Origin: G016756615 sp035556195
GTDB lineage: Bacteria; Pseudomonadota; Alphaproteobacteria; Rhizobiales; Rhizobiaceae
DNA length: 64,000 bases
NCBI GenBank assembly: GCA_035556195.1
Contig: DATMFK010000037.1
Span: 62,001-126,000, forward strand
Direction of reading: 5' to 3'
A program made the translations under genes and the position numbers. The notes beneath the pieces were generated by a model. The model saw only the letters and a list, made by a program, of their open reading frames with translations. It had not been told where the DNA came from and did not search any database. Position 1 is the stretch's first letter. Every line of letters starts with the position of its first letter. This document shows, piece after piece, positions 16,913 through 25,759 of this stretch.

Positions 16913-18301
16913 TCAGACCACCATCGCCGACATGGTCGGCTGCTGGCGGAGGAGATCGCCAACGGTGCGCAGGCTCGTCGCGAGTGCCGCCTGGTCGGGA
17001 GCGGCACCGAGCCCCAGGCGCACGGCTTCCTGCGGCGATCCCGAGACCGCGAAGGCATCGCTGGTCACGACCCCGATCCCGGCCGAACGAAGATGCGCCG
17101 CGAAATCGGCGCGGCTCCACTGTGCCGGTAGCTTGAGCCAAGCATGAAACGCTTCGCGATCGGTCCGGATGAGGCTCGGCGGCAGGATCTCTGACAGGAT
17201 CCGCTGCCGCTCTCCAGCCTCTTTCCTGATCGCCGCAAGGACGGACCGAGCGACCCCGCTCTCGATCCATCGTGTGGCGATCGCAGCCCCCAAGGGCGAC
17301 GCCATGCCGGCGGTGGCGCGGATAGCGCTCGCGACATGGCCGACGCCGCGGTCCCGCGGAACGACGAGGTAAGCAACCCGCAGCGCTGGCGCCAGACATT
17401 TTGCGAGACCGGCAACATGATAGACAATGTCCGGCGCGAGGGCAGCCAAGGGTGGCACCGGCTCGGCGGGCAACGCCCCGTAAGCGTCGTCTTCGATGAT
17501 CGGCATATCGTGCCGCCGCGCTATCGCGACGATATGTTCGCGCCTTGCATGCGACAGCGTGGCGGTGGTGGGGTTGTGAAGCGTCGGGTTGATGTAGAGC
17601 GCCTTCGGCGCTCGCTCCCGGCAAAGCTCCTCCAGGGATTCAGGAACGAGTCCCTCGTCATCCATCGCCACGCCGACCACGCGGATGCGCAGATAGTCGG
17701 CGACCGCGCGAAACCCCGGATAAGTCAGTTGCTCTGCGAGGATCGTTTCTCCGGGAGCCACAAGCGACCCCAGCATTGCCAGCATCGCTCCCTGCGCCCC
17801 CGGGCAGACAAGTAGGCGCGTGACGTCGACTGCGCCCAATCGAGGGGCAAGCCACCGGGCTCCTGCCGCCCTGTCGCGCACCGCGCCGCCTGCCTCTTGG
17901 TAGCGAAGCAGGAGATCGAGCCCGTCTTGCGCGCCAAGATCGGCCACGTCGCCCCACATCCGAGCGACAAGATCCGGATCGTCGAAGCGAGGGGGCAAGT
18001 TCATACTCATATCGACGAGGCCGCTCGCCGTCTGCGAGGAATTGACGGGGCGTCTTGCCCGGACATAAGTGCCCTGCCCGACACGCCCCTCGACGAGGCC
18101 CCGCCTGCGCGCTTCGGAGTAGGCGCGGCTGACCGTGGTGAAATCGATCCCCAGTTGCTCGGCAAGCGCCCGCTGCGGGGGAAGCCGAAAGCCAGCCGGC
18201 AGCCGACCTGCCATCACATCGGCCGACAGGGCATCGGCGATCGCCAGATAAAGAGGCCCATCGGCCCTTGAAATCGAAGGTATCCAGCTCGTCGAGGTCA
18301 T
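16913..18301 (-). CDS. MocR-type regulator (GntR helix-turn-helix fused to aminotransferase)
   Basis: 462 residues. An N-terminal GntR winged helix (about residues 15-80; LPPQRALAEQLGIDFTTVSR) is joined to a fold-type I PLP aminotransferase domain. The PLP lysine is in HVAGLAKCLAPALRVAYLV and the aspartate in IIEDDAYGAL. Proteins of this class often control vitamin B6, taurine or amino-acid genes by sensing PLP or an amino acid. It is convergent with cydAB and its divergent neighbour is only a gene remnant, so its target cannot be inferred. Confidence 0.9.
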   Translation of the reverse strand: MTSTSWIPSISRADGPLYLAIADALSADVMAGRLPAGFRLPPQRALAEQLGIDFTTVSRAYSEARRRGLVEGRVGQGTYVRARRPVNSSQTASGLVDMSMNLPPRFDDPDLVARMWGDVADLGAQDGLDLLLRYQEAGGAVRDRAAGARWLAPRLGAVDVTRLLVCPGAQGAMLAMLGSLVAPGETILAEQLTYPGFRAVADYLRIRVVGVAMDDEGLVPESLEELCRERAPKALYINPTLHNPTTATLSHARREHIVAIARRHDMPIIEDDAYGALPAEPVPPLAALAPDIVYHVAGLAKCLAPALRVAYLVVPRDRGVGHVASAIRATAGMASPLGAAIATRWIESGVARSVLAAIRKEAGERQRILSEILPPSLIRTDREAFHAWLKLPAQWSRADFAAHLRSAGIGVVTSDAFAVSGSPQEAVRLGLGAAPDQAALATSLRTVGDLLRQQPTMSAMVV

Positions 18302-18485
18302 CGTTCGCCGTCGTCATTTGCGCCCTAGTGTATGTAGATTGTATGGATGCGATGGGCAAGCCTCCGCGCACAAGGATGCGCCAGGTCCACCCTTTGCCTG
18401 AGGCAATCGCTCGCAGACGATGCATCGCCTCGATCAAGGCGTTGAAGATCCCTCTCTGCCACTACGGGGACGTGCTTGGACCGTG

Positions 18486-18566
18486 CTAGGGCGTGATCGC
18501 CACCTTCAGCACGCCGCCCCTCTGATGCCCGAACAGATCGTAGGCTGCCTCGATATTCCGCCAAAA
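18486..18566 (-). pseudogene. C-terminal remnant of a zinc-dependent alcohol dehydrogenase
   Basis: Reading minus from about 18566, one frame gives NIEAAYDLFGHQRGGVLKVA ending ITP and a TAG stop (18488-18486). This matches the last 20-25 residues of zinc-dependent alcohol dehydrogenases, in which a conserved A-Y-D-L-F helix is followed by the final strand. No catalytic or nucleotide-binding domain lies upstream, so only the tail is left. The remaining bases to 18798 are AT-rich and hold nothing I can name. Confidence 0.6.
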
Positions 18567-18798
18567 GTGCGACGCAGACCCTCCTGTGCCTTGGCTCTGG
18601 GGGGCCCAGTCGCTCAGCCTACCGCGGGGCCGAAGAATACATCGAACTGTCGAAAGCAGGCCGCATCGAAACGAAATAGAACCGCGCCTTTCCCGAAAGC
18701 CAGCAAAACAATCAAAAAAAAATGCATGAATTTCAGGTGCGAAATTTCATCGCTCCGATTGTATTTGCTCCAATTCATGTCATCATAGGTGGTATCAC

Positions 18799-18948
18799 AT
18801 GGACGGTCACCGGCGCGAACATACGGAAGCCAGCCCCATCTTTCGCAGAGCCATCGCGGCCTGCCATGCCTATGTGAGCGATTGCCGAAGCGCCAGGAAC
18901 TGGGGTCGTTACCATCGACAGAACGTTCGAGCAAAGAGATCGACTTGA
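18799..18948 (+). CDS. Candidate small protein, 49 residues
   Basis: ATG 18799 is preceded by AGGTGG at a spacing of 8, and the frame runs to TGA 18946-18948. The product is basic, with a helical-looking middle (FRRAIAACHAYVSDCRSARN), no signal peptide and no membrane segment. A strong intrinsic terminator on the same strand follows about 35 bases later, and the upstream region is AT-rich as promoters often are. I do not recognise a family; the terminator alone would also fit a small RNA. Confidence 0.5.
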   Translation: MDGHRREHTEASPIFRRAIAACHAYVSDCRSARNWGRYHRQNVRAKRST

Positions 18949-18980
18949 GGTCACTCGCCCTGCCGCGCTCGCCCCTTGTT

Positions 18981-19007
18981 ACTCCCCGCGGCGGGGCTCT
19001 TTTTTTG
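18981..19007 (+). terminator. Intrinsic terminator
   Basis: CCCCG CGG CGGGG hairpin followed by CTCTTTTTTT. The T tract defines plus-strand use, so it serves the candidate small gene at 18799 and not the minus-strand gene that ends at 19025. Confidence 0.8.
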
Positions 19008-19024
19008 CCAGCACATCAGGGTTC

Positions 19025-21037
19025 TCAATCTCCGGGGCGGACCAATAGGATCCGCCCGTCCCAACCGGCGTCCGCCACACCACGCGGCACCAGGCGTTGT
19101 TCCGTGGCAGGGTTCGCGAGCGCCATGCGCGGACCGTCGACATCCGGCTGAACCCACGAGACGGTCGCCATCGAGAAGGGATGCGTGAATCGTTCTTCGA
19201 GCACGGAGCCGATCCAGAGCGGCGAGACCTGTCCATTGGTCAGCCTGAGATCGACCTCCCAGAGCCGAAGGACCAGACGCGATCCGGATTCTCCATCGCG
19301 GACCATGCTCAGGCTGGGCAAACGGCCTCCGGCGAACAAGGGTATCACAGGCAATGCCTGCGGGTCTGGTGCAGGCGTCAGCCACGCCAGGGCGGAGCTT
19401 GCGGTCCAAGGCGGAGCGACGCGCCATCCCTGTGGCGCCAGCGCGTCCTTCACATCCTGGATCCCCCCGGCCCACTGCACCGTCAACGGTTCCTTCGTGC
19501 TGCCGGTGAGATCGACGCGTCGTGCCGGCAGTTCTCGCCAGCCGGACGTCCACCAGTCTTCCGCCGCAATGGTCGGGACCGCACGTTCGGCTGCGTAACG
19601 TTCCGTGTCCCTCGCGTGATTGCCGTAGATGTTGAGACCGCCGGCGAGGACGAGGGCCGCGCAACCGACAGCGAGCAACCTGCCCGACCTGAAGGGCTCC
19701 GCCGGCCGTCTCAGATAGAAGAGCGCGAGCAGCGCGATCCAGGCCGAGCCGAAGGCCAGGCCGCCAGTGGCGTCCGAGAACCAATGCGCGCCGAGGTAGA
19801 GCCGGGAAAAGGCTATGAGCAGCCCAAGGCTTGCAGAAATAAGGGCGATAGGAAGCCGCCAAACCGGTGCGAGGCCCCGCACGACCAGGAAAGTGAAGAA
19901 GCCATACAGCACCCAATTGACGGTGCTGTGACCGCTGGGGAACGAAAAAGCGCTCCACCCTGTATAGTGCAGTTCGACAGGCCTGGCCCGGTGGAGTGCG
20001 ACCTTGATCGCCGTATTGATGGCCGAAGCGCCAGCGACCGCCAGAAGCCAGTACGAAGCGGTACGCCAAGCGCGCGTCCAGACGAGCCAAAGGAAGACGG
20101 CGGAGGTGACCGCTACCACGACTGCCGTGTCGCCCAGCTCGGTAATGGCGATCATGATGGCGTCGCCCGGCGGCGACCGCAGTTCCTGAAGGGCAAGATA
20201 GATCGCATCGTCGACGAGGACCAGCGGATCGCCCCGCACGACGTCCCGCAGGATGGCGGTGAAGAGCCAGGCGGCGCAGACGACGATGATCAGGAGCATC
20301 GCCAGCGCCCGTGTCTCCCGCCGGTCTGGATCGAGCAGTTCCGCCATCAGCCGGCTTGCCGGATCATCGCGGGCAGCGGCCCAGTCTCTTGCCCGCTCCG
20401 CGCCGACGGCGAGCAGAGGCAAGGCGCGGCGCAACGCATATCGGATCACCCAGAGCGCCAGCCAGCCTGTGATGGCCAGAAGCACCACGAGGATGGCAAG
20501 CGGCTTTGCAGCAGCTCCGAGGATCCCGATCGTCGCGCCCACAAGCATGCCCGGAACCACATGTGCCGGGGCCCAGACCAGAGCCGAAGCGATATTCACA
20601 ATGTAGAAGCGCGTGGGCCGCATGCCGAGCGTGCCTGCCAGGAGTGGAACGATGGCACGCACTCCGGGCGTGAAGCGAGCCAGGAAAACACTCCAGTCGC
20701 CGTGTCGAGCGAAGAAGTCCTCGCTTCGCTTGATCAGATCGGGATGGCTACTGATCGGCCAGACGCCGAGTATGTGCCGTTGGTATCGTCGGCCCAACCA
20801 GAATGCGACCCCGTCACCGACGATCGCACCGGCCGTTGCAGCGGCCAGCAGGGGCCAGAGTACGAGAACACCGCTGGGCGTCAGGGCGCTAAGGGCGACG
20901 ATAACAGCCGATCCGGGGACCAGGACCCCGACGGCCGGAATAGCTTCGGAAATCGCAAGCAGGAACACCGCCAGATAGGCGACATGCGGATTCGCCGTGA
21001 TGAAATCGACAATCCAGGTGAGCAACGTCGTCGTCAT
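19025..21037 (-). CDS. DedA/VTT - PAP2 phosphatase - LssY fusion protein
   Basis: A 670-residue inner-membrane protein made of three parts. Residues about 1-200 are a DedA/SNARE-associated domain (FLARFTPGVRAIVPLLAGTL), a family linked to lipid-carrier flipping. About 230-450 form a PAP2 lipid phosphatase: ALHRARPVEL, then FPSGHSTVNW and RLYLGAHWFSD hold the phosphatase histidines. The rest is an LssY-like C-terminal soluble domain. ATG 21037 is taken since the first membrane helix starts there. The domain set suggests recycling or trimming of a polyprenyl or phospholipid phosphate at the membrane. Confidence 0.88.
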   Translation of the reverse strand: MTTTLLTWIVDFITANPHVAYLAVFLLAISEAIPAVGVLVPGSAVIVALSALTPSGVLVLWPLLAAATAGAIVGDGVAFWLGRRYQRHILGVWPISSHPDLIKRSEDFFARHGDWSVFLARFTPGVRAIVPLLAGTLGMRPTRFYIVNIASALVWAPAHVVPGMLVGATIGILGAAAKPLAILVVLLAITGWLALWVIRYALRRALPLLAVGAERARDWAAARDDPASRLMAELLDPDRRETRALAMLLIIVVCAAWLFTAILRDVVRGDPLVLVDDAIYLALQELRSPPGDAIMIAITELGDTAVVVAVTSAVFLWLVWTRAWRTASYWLLAVAGASAINTAIKVALHRARPVELHYTGWSAFSFPSGHSTVNWVLYGFFTFLVVRGLAPVWRLPIALISASLGLLIAFSRLYLGAHWFSDATGGLAFGSAWIALLALFYLRRPAEPFRSGRLLAVGCAALVLAGGLNIYGNHARDTERYAAERAVPTIAAEDWWTSGWRELPARRVDLTGSTKEPLTVQWAGGIQDVKDALAPQGWRVAPPWTASSALAWLTPAPDPQALPVIPLFAGGRLPSLSMVRDGESGSRLVLRLWEVDLRLTNGQVSPLWIGSVLEERFTHPFSMATVSWVQPDVDGPRMALANPATEQRLVPRGVADAGWDGRILLVRPGD

Positions 21038-21155
21038 GCCTGGATGGATATAAACCGCGTTGATAGGCCGGTCGATGCATATGCGGCGATGTTGCGGGAG
21101 TTCGTGCACGATCGAACGCGGAGAAATCAGCCCGGCGCTTCCGCCGGAAACTTAT

Positions 21156-22505
21156 CTACACCGCAGCCGAATGCCGCCCTGCTCCGGTCTGCAGGTAGCG
21201 ATCGAAAGCAGCGGCAATGCTGCGCATGAACGGGCGGCCCCGCTCCGTCACGATATAGCCGGTTCCGTTCCGCTCGAAGATGCCATCGCTGTCGGCCGCC
21301 GCCAAATAATCCGCCTCATCGACGACTGCGCGGCCAGCTTCGCCGAACCTTGCCAGAAGTTCGCAGCGTGAGAACCCAAGGTCACACATCAGCCGCTCGA
21401 TCACCCACGATCTCATGCGATCGGCATCCGAAAGCTCGATGCCTCGGACGGTTGCCAAATCTCCCGACGAAACCCGACGCTCATAGTCCGCGGCAGCCGG
21501 CGCGTTTTGGGCGTAGCCCTGCGGTAGCTGGCTGACCGACGATGCTCCCAGACCGATCAGCGCATCGGCGCGGTCGCAGGTATAGCCCTGGAAGTTGCGG
21601 CGCAACCAGCCGTCCCGGCTTGCGACCGCCATCTCGTCGGAAGGTCTGGCGAAATGGTCGAGGCCGATCGCTTCGTAGCCATTCGCAGAGATCAGCGAGG
21701 CTGCCCGGCGGAATTGGCGGAACCGCTCCAAGGGGCCGGGAAGCACCGCCTCGTCTATCATTGTCTGGTGCTTCTTCATCCATGGCACATGTGCATAGCC
21801 GAAGAGAGCAAGGCGGTCCGGGGCGAGCCTCAACGCCTGCTCCGTGGTCGCCGCGACGCTCGCCTCGGTCTGTTGGGGAAGCCCATAGAGGAGATCCAGA
21901 TTGACCGACTTCACGCCCCGCTTGCGCACCGCTTCGACCGCGAGCCGCGTATCATCGAGACTCTGCTCCCGATTGATCGCCTTCTGCACTCTCGGATCGA
22001 AATCCTGTACGCCCAGGCTCGCGCGGCTCAGACCGATCGCTGCAAGCGCGTCGAAGCGGCCTTCATCCATGTCATTGGCCTCGATCTCGACGGCGATCTC
22101 GGCCTCGGGGAGGAACCGGAAACGGCTGCGCAGGTGCTGGTCGATGGCGATCAAGTCGTCCGGCTTCAGCATCGTCGGCGAGCCTCCGCCATAGTGGACG
22201 GCCCCGACGCGGGTCCTTCCGTCCAAGACCGACGCGACCGTTTCGATCTCGGCATGAAGCGCCTCGAGATAATGCTGCAGTGGAGCGTACTGGCGCACCT
22301 GCTTGGTGTTGCAGGCGCAAAACCAGCAGAGCCTGTCGCAGAAGGGAATGTGGACATAGAGCGAGACCGTTGCGCCGGGCTCCAGCGCGGCAAGCCAGTC
22401 CCGATACACGCCGGCAGAGATTCCCGGGCGAAAATGCGGGGCCGTCGGATAGCTCGTGTAGCGTGGCGCGGGCGCGGCGTATTTCCTGATCAGATCCTCG
22501 TCCAT
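21156..22505 (-). CDS. hemN: Oxygen-independent coproporphyrinogen III oxidase
   Basis: Radical-SAM enzyme that converts coproporphyrinogen III to protoporphyrinogen IX without oxygen, so heme can be made in low oxygen. 449 residues; the cluster motif is CDRLCWFCAC in YVHIPFCDRLCWFC, with the glycine-rich GGGSPT next. The C-terminal HemN domain is present. ATG 22505 has AGGAG eight bases upstream and starts MDEDLIRKYAAPAPRYTSYP, the usual family start; 22547 is less likely. It is divergent from fnr with an FNR-type box 51 bases before this start. Confidence 0.95.
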   Translation of the reverse strand: MDEDLIRKYAAPAPRYTSYPTAPHFRPGISAGVYRDWLAALEPGATVSLYVHIPFCDRLCWFCACNTKQVRQYAPLQHYLEALHAEIETVASVLDGRTRVGAVHYGGGSPTMLKPDDLIAIDQHLRSRFRFLPEAEIAVEIEANDMDEGRFDALAAIGLSRASLGVQDFDPRVQKAINREQSLDDTRLAVEAVRKRGVKSVNLDLLYGLPQQTEASVAATTEQALRLAPDRLALFGYAHVPWMKKHQTMIDEAVLPGPLERFRQFRRAASLISANGYEAIGLDHFARPSDEMAVASRDGWLRRNFQGYTCDRADALIGLGASSVSQLPQGYAQNAPAAADYERRVSSGDLATVRGIELSDADRMRSWVIERLMCDLGFSRCELLARFGEAGRAVVDEADYLAAADSDGIFERNGTGYIVTERGRPFMRSIAAAFDRYLQTGAGRHSAAV

Positions 22506-22555
22506 CCGAAAGCTCCTGTTCGCCTGACCGATAGGGAAAAGGGACAAGAATGCCT

Positions 22556-22569
22556 TTGACCTCGATCAA
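22556..22569. promoter_or_regulatory. FNR/FixK-type box between hemN and fnr
   Basis: TTGAC-CTCG-ATCAA, one base from the consensus TTGAT-N4-ATCAA. It is centred about 57 bases before hemN and about 105 before fnr, so it may activate hemN and autoregulate fnr. Confidence 0.8.
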
Positions 22570-22666
22570 ACGGCGCCATCAGAGACAAAAGGCCGCGAAG
22601 AAGGCGGTAGGTGGGCTCGACCAAAACGGGTAATAACAATGCGGATAATGTGGGTGGCCGACAGAC

Positions 22667-23395
22667 ATGAATATTCGCCAGGACATACACAATTCCGAAA
22701 TCCCTTTGCTGTGCCAAGCCTGCGAAGCTCGACATCGCGGCCTCTGTGGCGCCCTCGACCCATCGCAACTCGTCGCGTTGTCCAAGCAGTCTTGGAAGCA
22801 GACGGTAGAGACCGGGTCGGAGCTGGTGGGTGACGCCGAGAAGGTCGCCAGCTATTCCAACGTGCTGTCGGGAGTCATCAAGCTCTCGAAGACGCTGGCC
22901 GATGGCCGCCAGCAGATCGTAGGCCTGCAGTTCGCGCCCGATTTCCTCGGCCGCCCATTCAAGACGGAAAGCGCGCTGAACGCCGAAGCAGCGACCGAAG
23001 TGTCGCTGTGTTCATTTCCTACGGCCCTGGTCGAGCGAATGATGAAAGATTCGCCCGAACTGGAACATCGCCTGCTCGTGCAGACGCTGAAGGAACTCGA
23101 CGAGGCGCGCGACTGGATGGTCACGCTCGGTCGCAAGACCGCGGCGGAAAAAGTCGCAAGCTTCCTCCTGCTGATCGCGCGCAACATCAATCCCTGCCGC
23201 CCGCTATCGCAGAAAGAGGTTGTGTTCGACCTGCCGCTGACACGCGCCGATATCGCCGATTTCCTCGGCCTGACCATAGAGACGGTGAGCAGGCAGATGA
23301 CCATCCTGCGCAAAGACGGCGTGATCGCGATCGAGAGCAATCGCCATGTCACCGTGCGTAACATGGAGCGGCTGGAGCGACGCGCCGGCGCCTAA
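22667..23395 (+). CDS. fnrN: Fnr/FnrN-type oxygen-sensing transcriptional regulator
   Basis: Crp/Fnr family activator, 242 residues. Cysteines C16, C19 and C27 at the N terminus and C115 in the effector domain match the four [4Fe-4S] ligands of FNR, so it should be active only when oxygen is low; FixK would lack them. The helix-turn-helix TRADIADFLGLTIETVSRQM carries E--SR, the FNR recognition signature for TTGAT half-sites. Boxes of that type lie throughout the next 12 kb, making this protein their probable reader. The ribosome binding site is weak. Confidence 0.92.
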   Translation: MNIRQDIHNSEIPLLCQACEARHRGLCGALDPSQLVALSKQSWKQTVETGSELVGDAEKVASYSNVLSGVIKLSKTLADGRQQIVGLQFAPDFLGRPFKTESALNAEAATEVSLCSFPTALVERMMKDSPELEHRLLVQTLKELDEARDWMVTLGRKTAAEKVASFLLLIARNINPCRPLSQKEVVFDLPLTRADIADFLGLTIETVSRQMTILRKDGVIAIESNRHVTVRNMERLERRAGA

Positions 23396-23411
23396 CGCGC
23401 TCCAGCAGTCA

Positions 23412-23455
23412 GTCTTGGTGACGCTCGGTATAAGTCTTGGTGACGCTCGGTATAA
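23412..23455. repeat. 22-base tandem duplication
   Basis: Two identical, directly adjoining 22-base units (23412-23433 and 23434-23455), each starting GTCTTGGTGACGC and ending GGTATAA. They fill the gap between the convergent ends of fnr and the hemerythrin gene. No stem-loop or T tract is present. Confidence 0.9.
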
Positions 23456-23468
23456 ATCGCCTTCCCGA

Positions 23469-23951
23469 CTACGTCTTCTGCCCGGCAATGACGCCGATAT
23501 AGTTTTCCTCGAAGGCGACGTGACGGCGCAAGGTGCCGAAGAAACCGCGCAGCATGAAACCGAGGGCTTCGGCCCCGGGGACGGGCCTCTCCGGTCCGAC
23601 CATCAGGAGAGCCTCGGCGACTTCCTCGCCATAACTCAGATCCTCTCGATGTTCGGATTTCAGCCGCTCGAACGCGCTCGCCATGGGAGGTCTCCCGGTC
23701 GAAAGCTCCTCGCAATAGGGGAACATCACGTCCTCTTCGAAGCGCTGCACGCTTTCCAGCAGCGGCACGATGGCTCGCGCAACCGCCTCGCACTCGAAAC
23801 GGCTGACATTGGACGGCAAGGAGTCGGCAATCGCCTCCAGACGGTCGCATAGTGCAAGCTTGATCGCATGCGCCTGCCGCAACAATGCCAAGGGATGCCC
23901 GGCCGAATGCCCGGCATGATACATCGCGTCCCGGTTTCCGATCCTCGTCAA
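23469..23951 (-). CDS. Hemerythrin-like (HHE cation-binding) protein
   Basis: Four-helix-bundle protein of 160 residues expected to hold a diiron site that binds oxygen or NO. Ligand candidates appear in the family order: HPLALLRQAHAIKLALCDRL, RFEEDVMFPYCEE, SEHREDLSYGEE and LRRHVAFEENY. TTG 23951 is preferred because AGGAG lies six bases upstream; the ATG at 23924 has no clear ribosome binding site. Divergent from ccoN with an FNR-type box in between, so it is probably made in low oxygen, perhaps as an oxygen or NO scavenger or sensor. Confidence 0.85.
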   Translation of the reverse strand: MTRIGNRDAMYHAGHSAGHPLALLRQAHAIKLALCDRLEAIADSLPSNVSRFECEAVARAIVPLLESVQRFEEDVMFPYCEELSTGRPPMASAFERLKSEHREDLSYGEEVAEALLMVGPERPVPGAEALGFMLRGFFGTLRRHVAFEENYIGVIAGQKT

Positions 23952-24029
23952 AAGCTGCTCCTGTCCGAACCTTGCCGAAAGTTGGCAGGTCGCGGTTGAG
24001 CAAGCCTAGTCGCGCATGGCGACCCCGCC

Positions 24030-24043
24030 TTGACCCAGATCAA
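24030..24043. promoter_or_regulatory. FNR/FixK-type box before ccoN and the hemerythrin gene
   Basis: TTGAC-CCAG-ATCAA, centred about 96 bases before ccoN and 85 before the hemerythrin start on the other strand. This is the position expected for oxygen control of ccoNOQP. Confidence 0.85.
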
Positions 24044-24132
24044 GGACGCCGGTGCGGGACGGAGCCAGAAGCTGCTTGCGCGGAACCTGCCTTTGGATTC
24101 CGCCAAACGATTCTGCCGCTGGGGACTCGCAC

Positions 24133-25749
24133 ATGAAATACGGAGCCGAAATCGTCGGCGTTGGCCTTGCGGCCTTCTTCGCGCTGCTCGGAGCAGCCTT
24201 CGCCGCGGACGACCTCTTCCGCGCGCATATGTGGGTGCTGTTCTTCGCCCTGATCGCGGGAGCGGTGCTTCTCATGCGCAACACCACATTCGCGCCGGCC
24301 GGCCACAACGCGGTGGACGACTCGACCTATATGGACGGCCCGATCCGCTACGGAACGATCGCCACCGTATTCTGGGGCGTGGTCGGCTTTCTGGTCGGCG
24401 TGGTCGTGGCGTTGCAACTCGCCTACCCCGACCTCAATGTCGAGCCGTGGTTCAGCTTCGGCCGGATGCGTCCGCTGCACACGTCGGCGGTGATCTTCGC
24501 CTTCGGAGGCAACGCCCTGATCGCCACGTCCTTGTACGTCGTGCAGCGAACCTCGCGGGCAAAGCTCTTCGGCGGCAATCTCGCCTGGTTCGTGTTCTGG
24601 GGCTATCAGCTTTTCATCATCATGGCGGCGACGGGCTATCTGCTCGGCATCACGCAAAGCCGCGAATATGCAGAGCCCGAATGGTATGTCGATCTCTGGC
24701 TCACGATCGTCTGGGTTGCCTATCTCGTCGTGTTCCTTGGCACGATCCTCAAGCGGAAGGAACCGCACATCTACGTCGCCAACTGGTTCTACCTGTCCTT
24801 CATCGTGACCATCGCGATGCTGCATGTGGTGAACAATCTGGCGGTTCCCGCCTCCTTCCTCGGCTCCAAGAGCTATTCCGCCTTCGCCGGCGTGCAGGAC
24901 GCGCTGACGCAATGGTGGTACGGCCACAATGCGGTGGGCTTTTTCCTGACGGCCGGCTTTCTGGGCATGATGTATTATTTCATCCCGAAGCAGGCCGAGC
25001 GCCCGATCTATTCCTACCGGCTGTCGATCATCCATTTCTGGTCGCTGATCTTCCTCTACATCTGGGCCGGTCCGCACCACCTCCACTACACTGCCTTGCC
25101 CGACTGGGCCCAAACCCTCGGCATGGTCTTCTCCATCATGCTGTGGATGCCCTCCTGGGGCGGCATGATCAACGGCCTGATGACGCTGTCCGGCGCCTGG
25201 GACAAGATCCGCACCGATCCGATCATCCGCATGATGGTGGTGGCTGTCGCCTTCTACGGCATGTCGACCTTCGAGGGGCCGATGATGTCCATCAAGGCGG
25301 TCAACTCGCTCTCCCACTATACCGACTGGACAATCGGGCACGTGCATTCGGGCGCGCTGGGCTGGGTCGGGATGATCACCTTCGGCGCCATCTACTTCCT
25401 GGTGCCGCGCCTGTGGAACCGCGAACGGCTCTACTCCGTGCGCATGGTCACCTGGCACTTCTGGCTCGCCACCCTCGGCATCGTCGTCTACGCGGCCGTG
25501 ATGTGGGTGTCCGGCATCATGCAGGGCCTGATGTGGCGCGAGTACGATGAGCAGGGCTTCCTGGTCTACTCCTTCGCCGAAACCGTCGCCGCCATGCATC
25601 CCTACTACGTCATGCGCGCCTTCGGCGGCGCCCTCTACCTCTCGGGCGCGCTGATCATGGCCTTCAACGTCACCATGACCATCCTTGGCCGCCAGCGCGA
25701 CGAGGAACCGGTCGCCGGCAGAATGCCTGCGCTGCAGCCGGCAGAATAG
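24133..25749 (+). CDS. ccoN: cbb3-type cytochrome c oxidase subunit I
   Basis: Catalytic subunit (FixN) of the high-affinity cbb3 heme-copper oxidase; carries low-spin heme b and the heme b3-CuB site in the inner membrane. 538 residues with about 12 helices. Copper and heme ligands are seen in RPLHTSAVIFAF, WYGHNAVGFF, the IWAGPHHLHYTALP loop and IGHVHSGALGWVG. I start at ATG 24133 (MKYGAEIVG); the frame extends upstream to 24052 across the leader. First gene of ccoNOQP. Confidence 0.97.
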   Translation: MKYGAEIVGVGLAAFFALLGAAFAADDLFRAHMWVLFFALIAGAVLLMRNTTFAPAGHNAVDDSTYMDGPIRYGTIATVFWGVVGFLVGVVVALQLAYPDLNVEPWFSFGRMRPLHTSAVIFAFGGNALIATSLYVVQRTSRAKLFGGNLAWFVFWGYQLFIIMAATGYLLGITQSREYAEPEWYVDLWLTIVWVAYLVVFLGTILKRKEPHIYVANWFYLSFIVTIAMLHVVNNLAVPASFLGSKSYSAFAGVQDALTQWWYGHNAVGFFLTAGFLGMMYYFIPKQAERPIYSYRLSIIHFWSLIFLYIWAGPHHLHYTALPDWAQTLGMVFSIMLWMPSWGGMINGLMTLSGAWDKIRTDPIIRMMVVAVAFYGMSTFEGPMMSIKAVNSLSHYTDWTIGHVHSGALGWVGMITFGAIYFLVPRLWNRERLYSVRMVTWHFWLATLGIVVYAAVMWVSGIMQGLMWREYDEQGFLVYSFAETVAAMHPYYVMRAFGGALYLSGALIMAFNVTMTILGRQRDEEPVAGRMPALQPAE

Positions 25750-25759
25750 GAGCCCACCA

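Noticed and set aside
18421..18445. CTCGATCAAGG as an FNR half-site
   Set aside because: Only the right half matches; no TTGAT-like left half at the right distance.
19097..21229. Plus-strand open frame of 710 codons
   Set aside because: It is antisense to the DedA-PAP2-LssY gene, rich in arginine, proline and glutamine, has no hydrophobic structure or ribosome binding site, and is a by-product of high GC.
22639..22833. ATG at 22639 as a start for fnr
   Set aside because: It is in a different frame from the Fnr protein.
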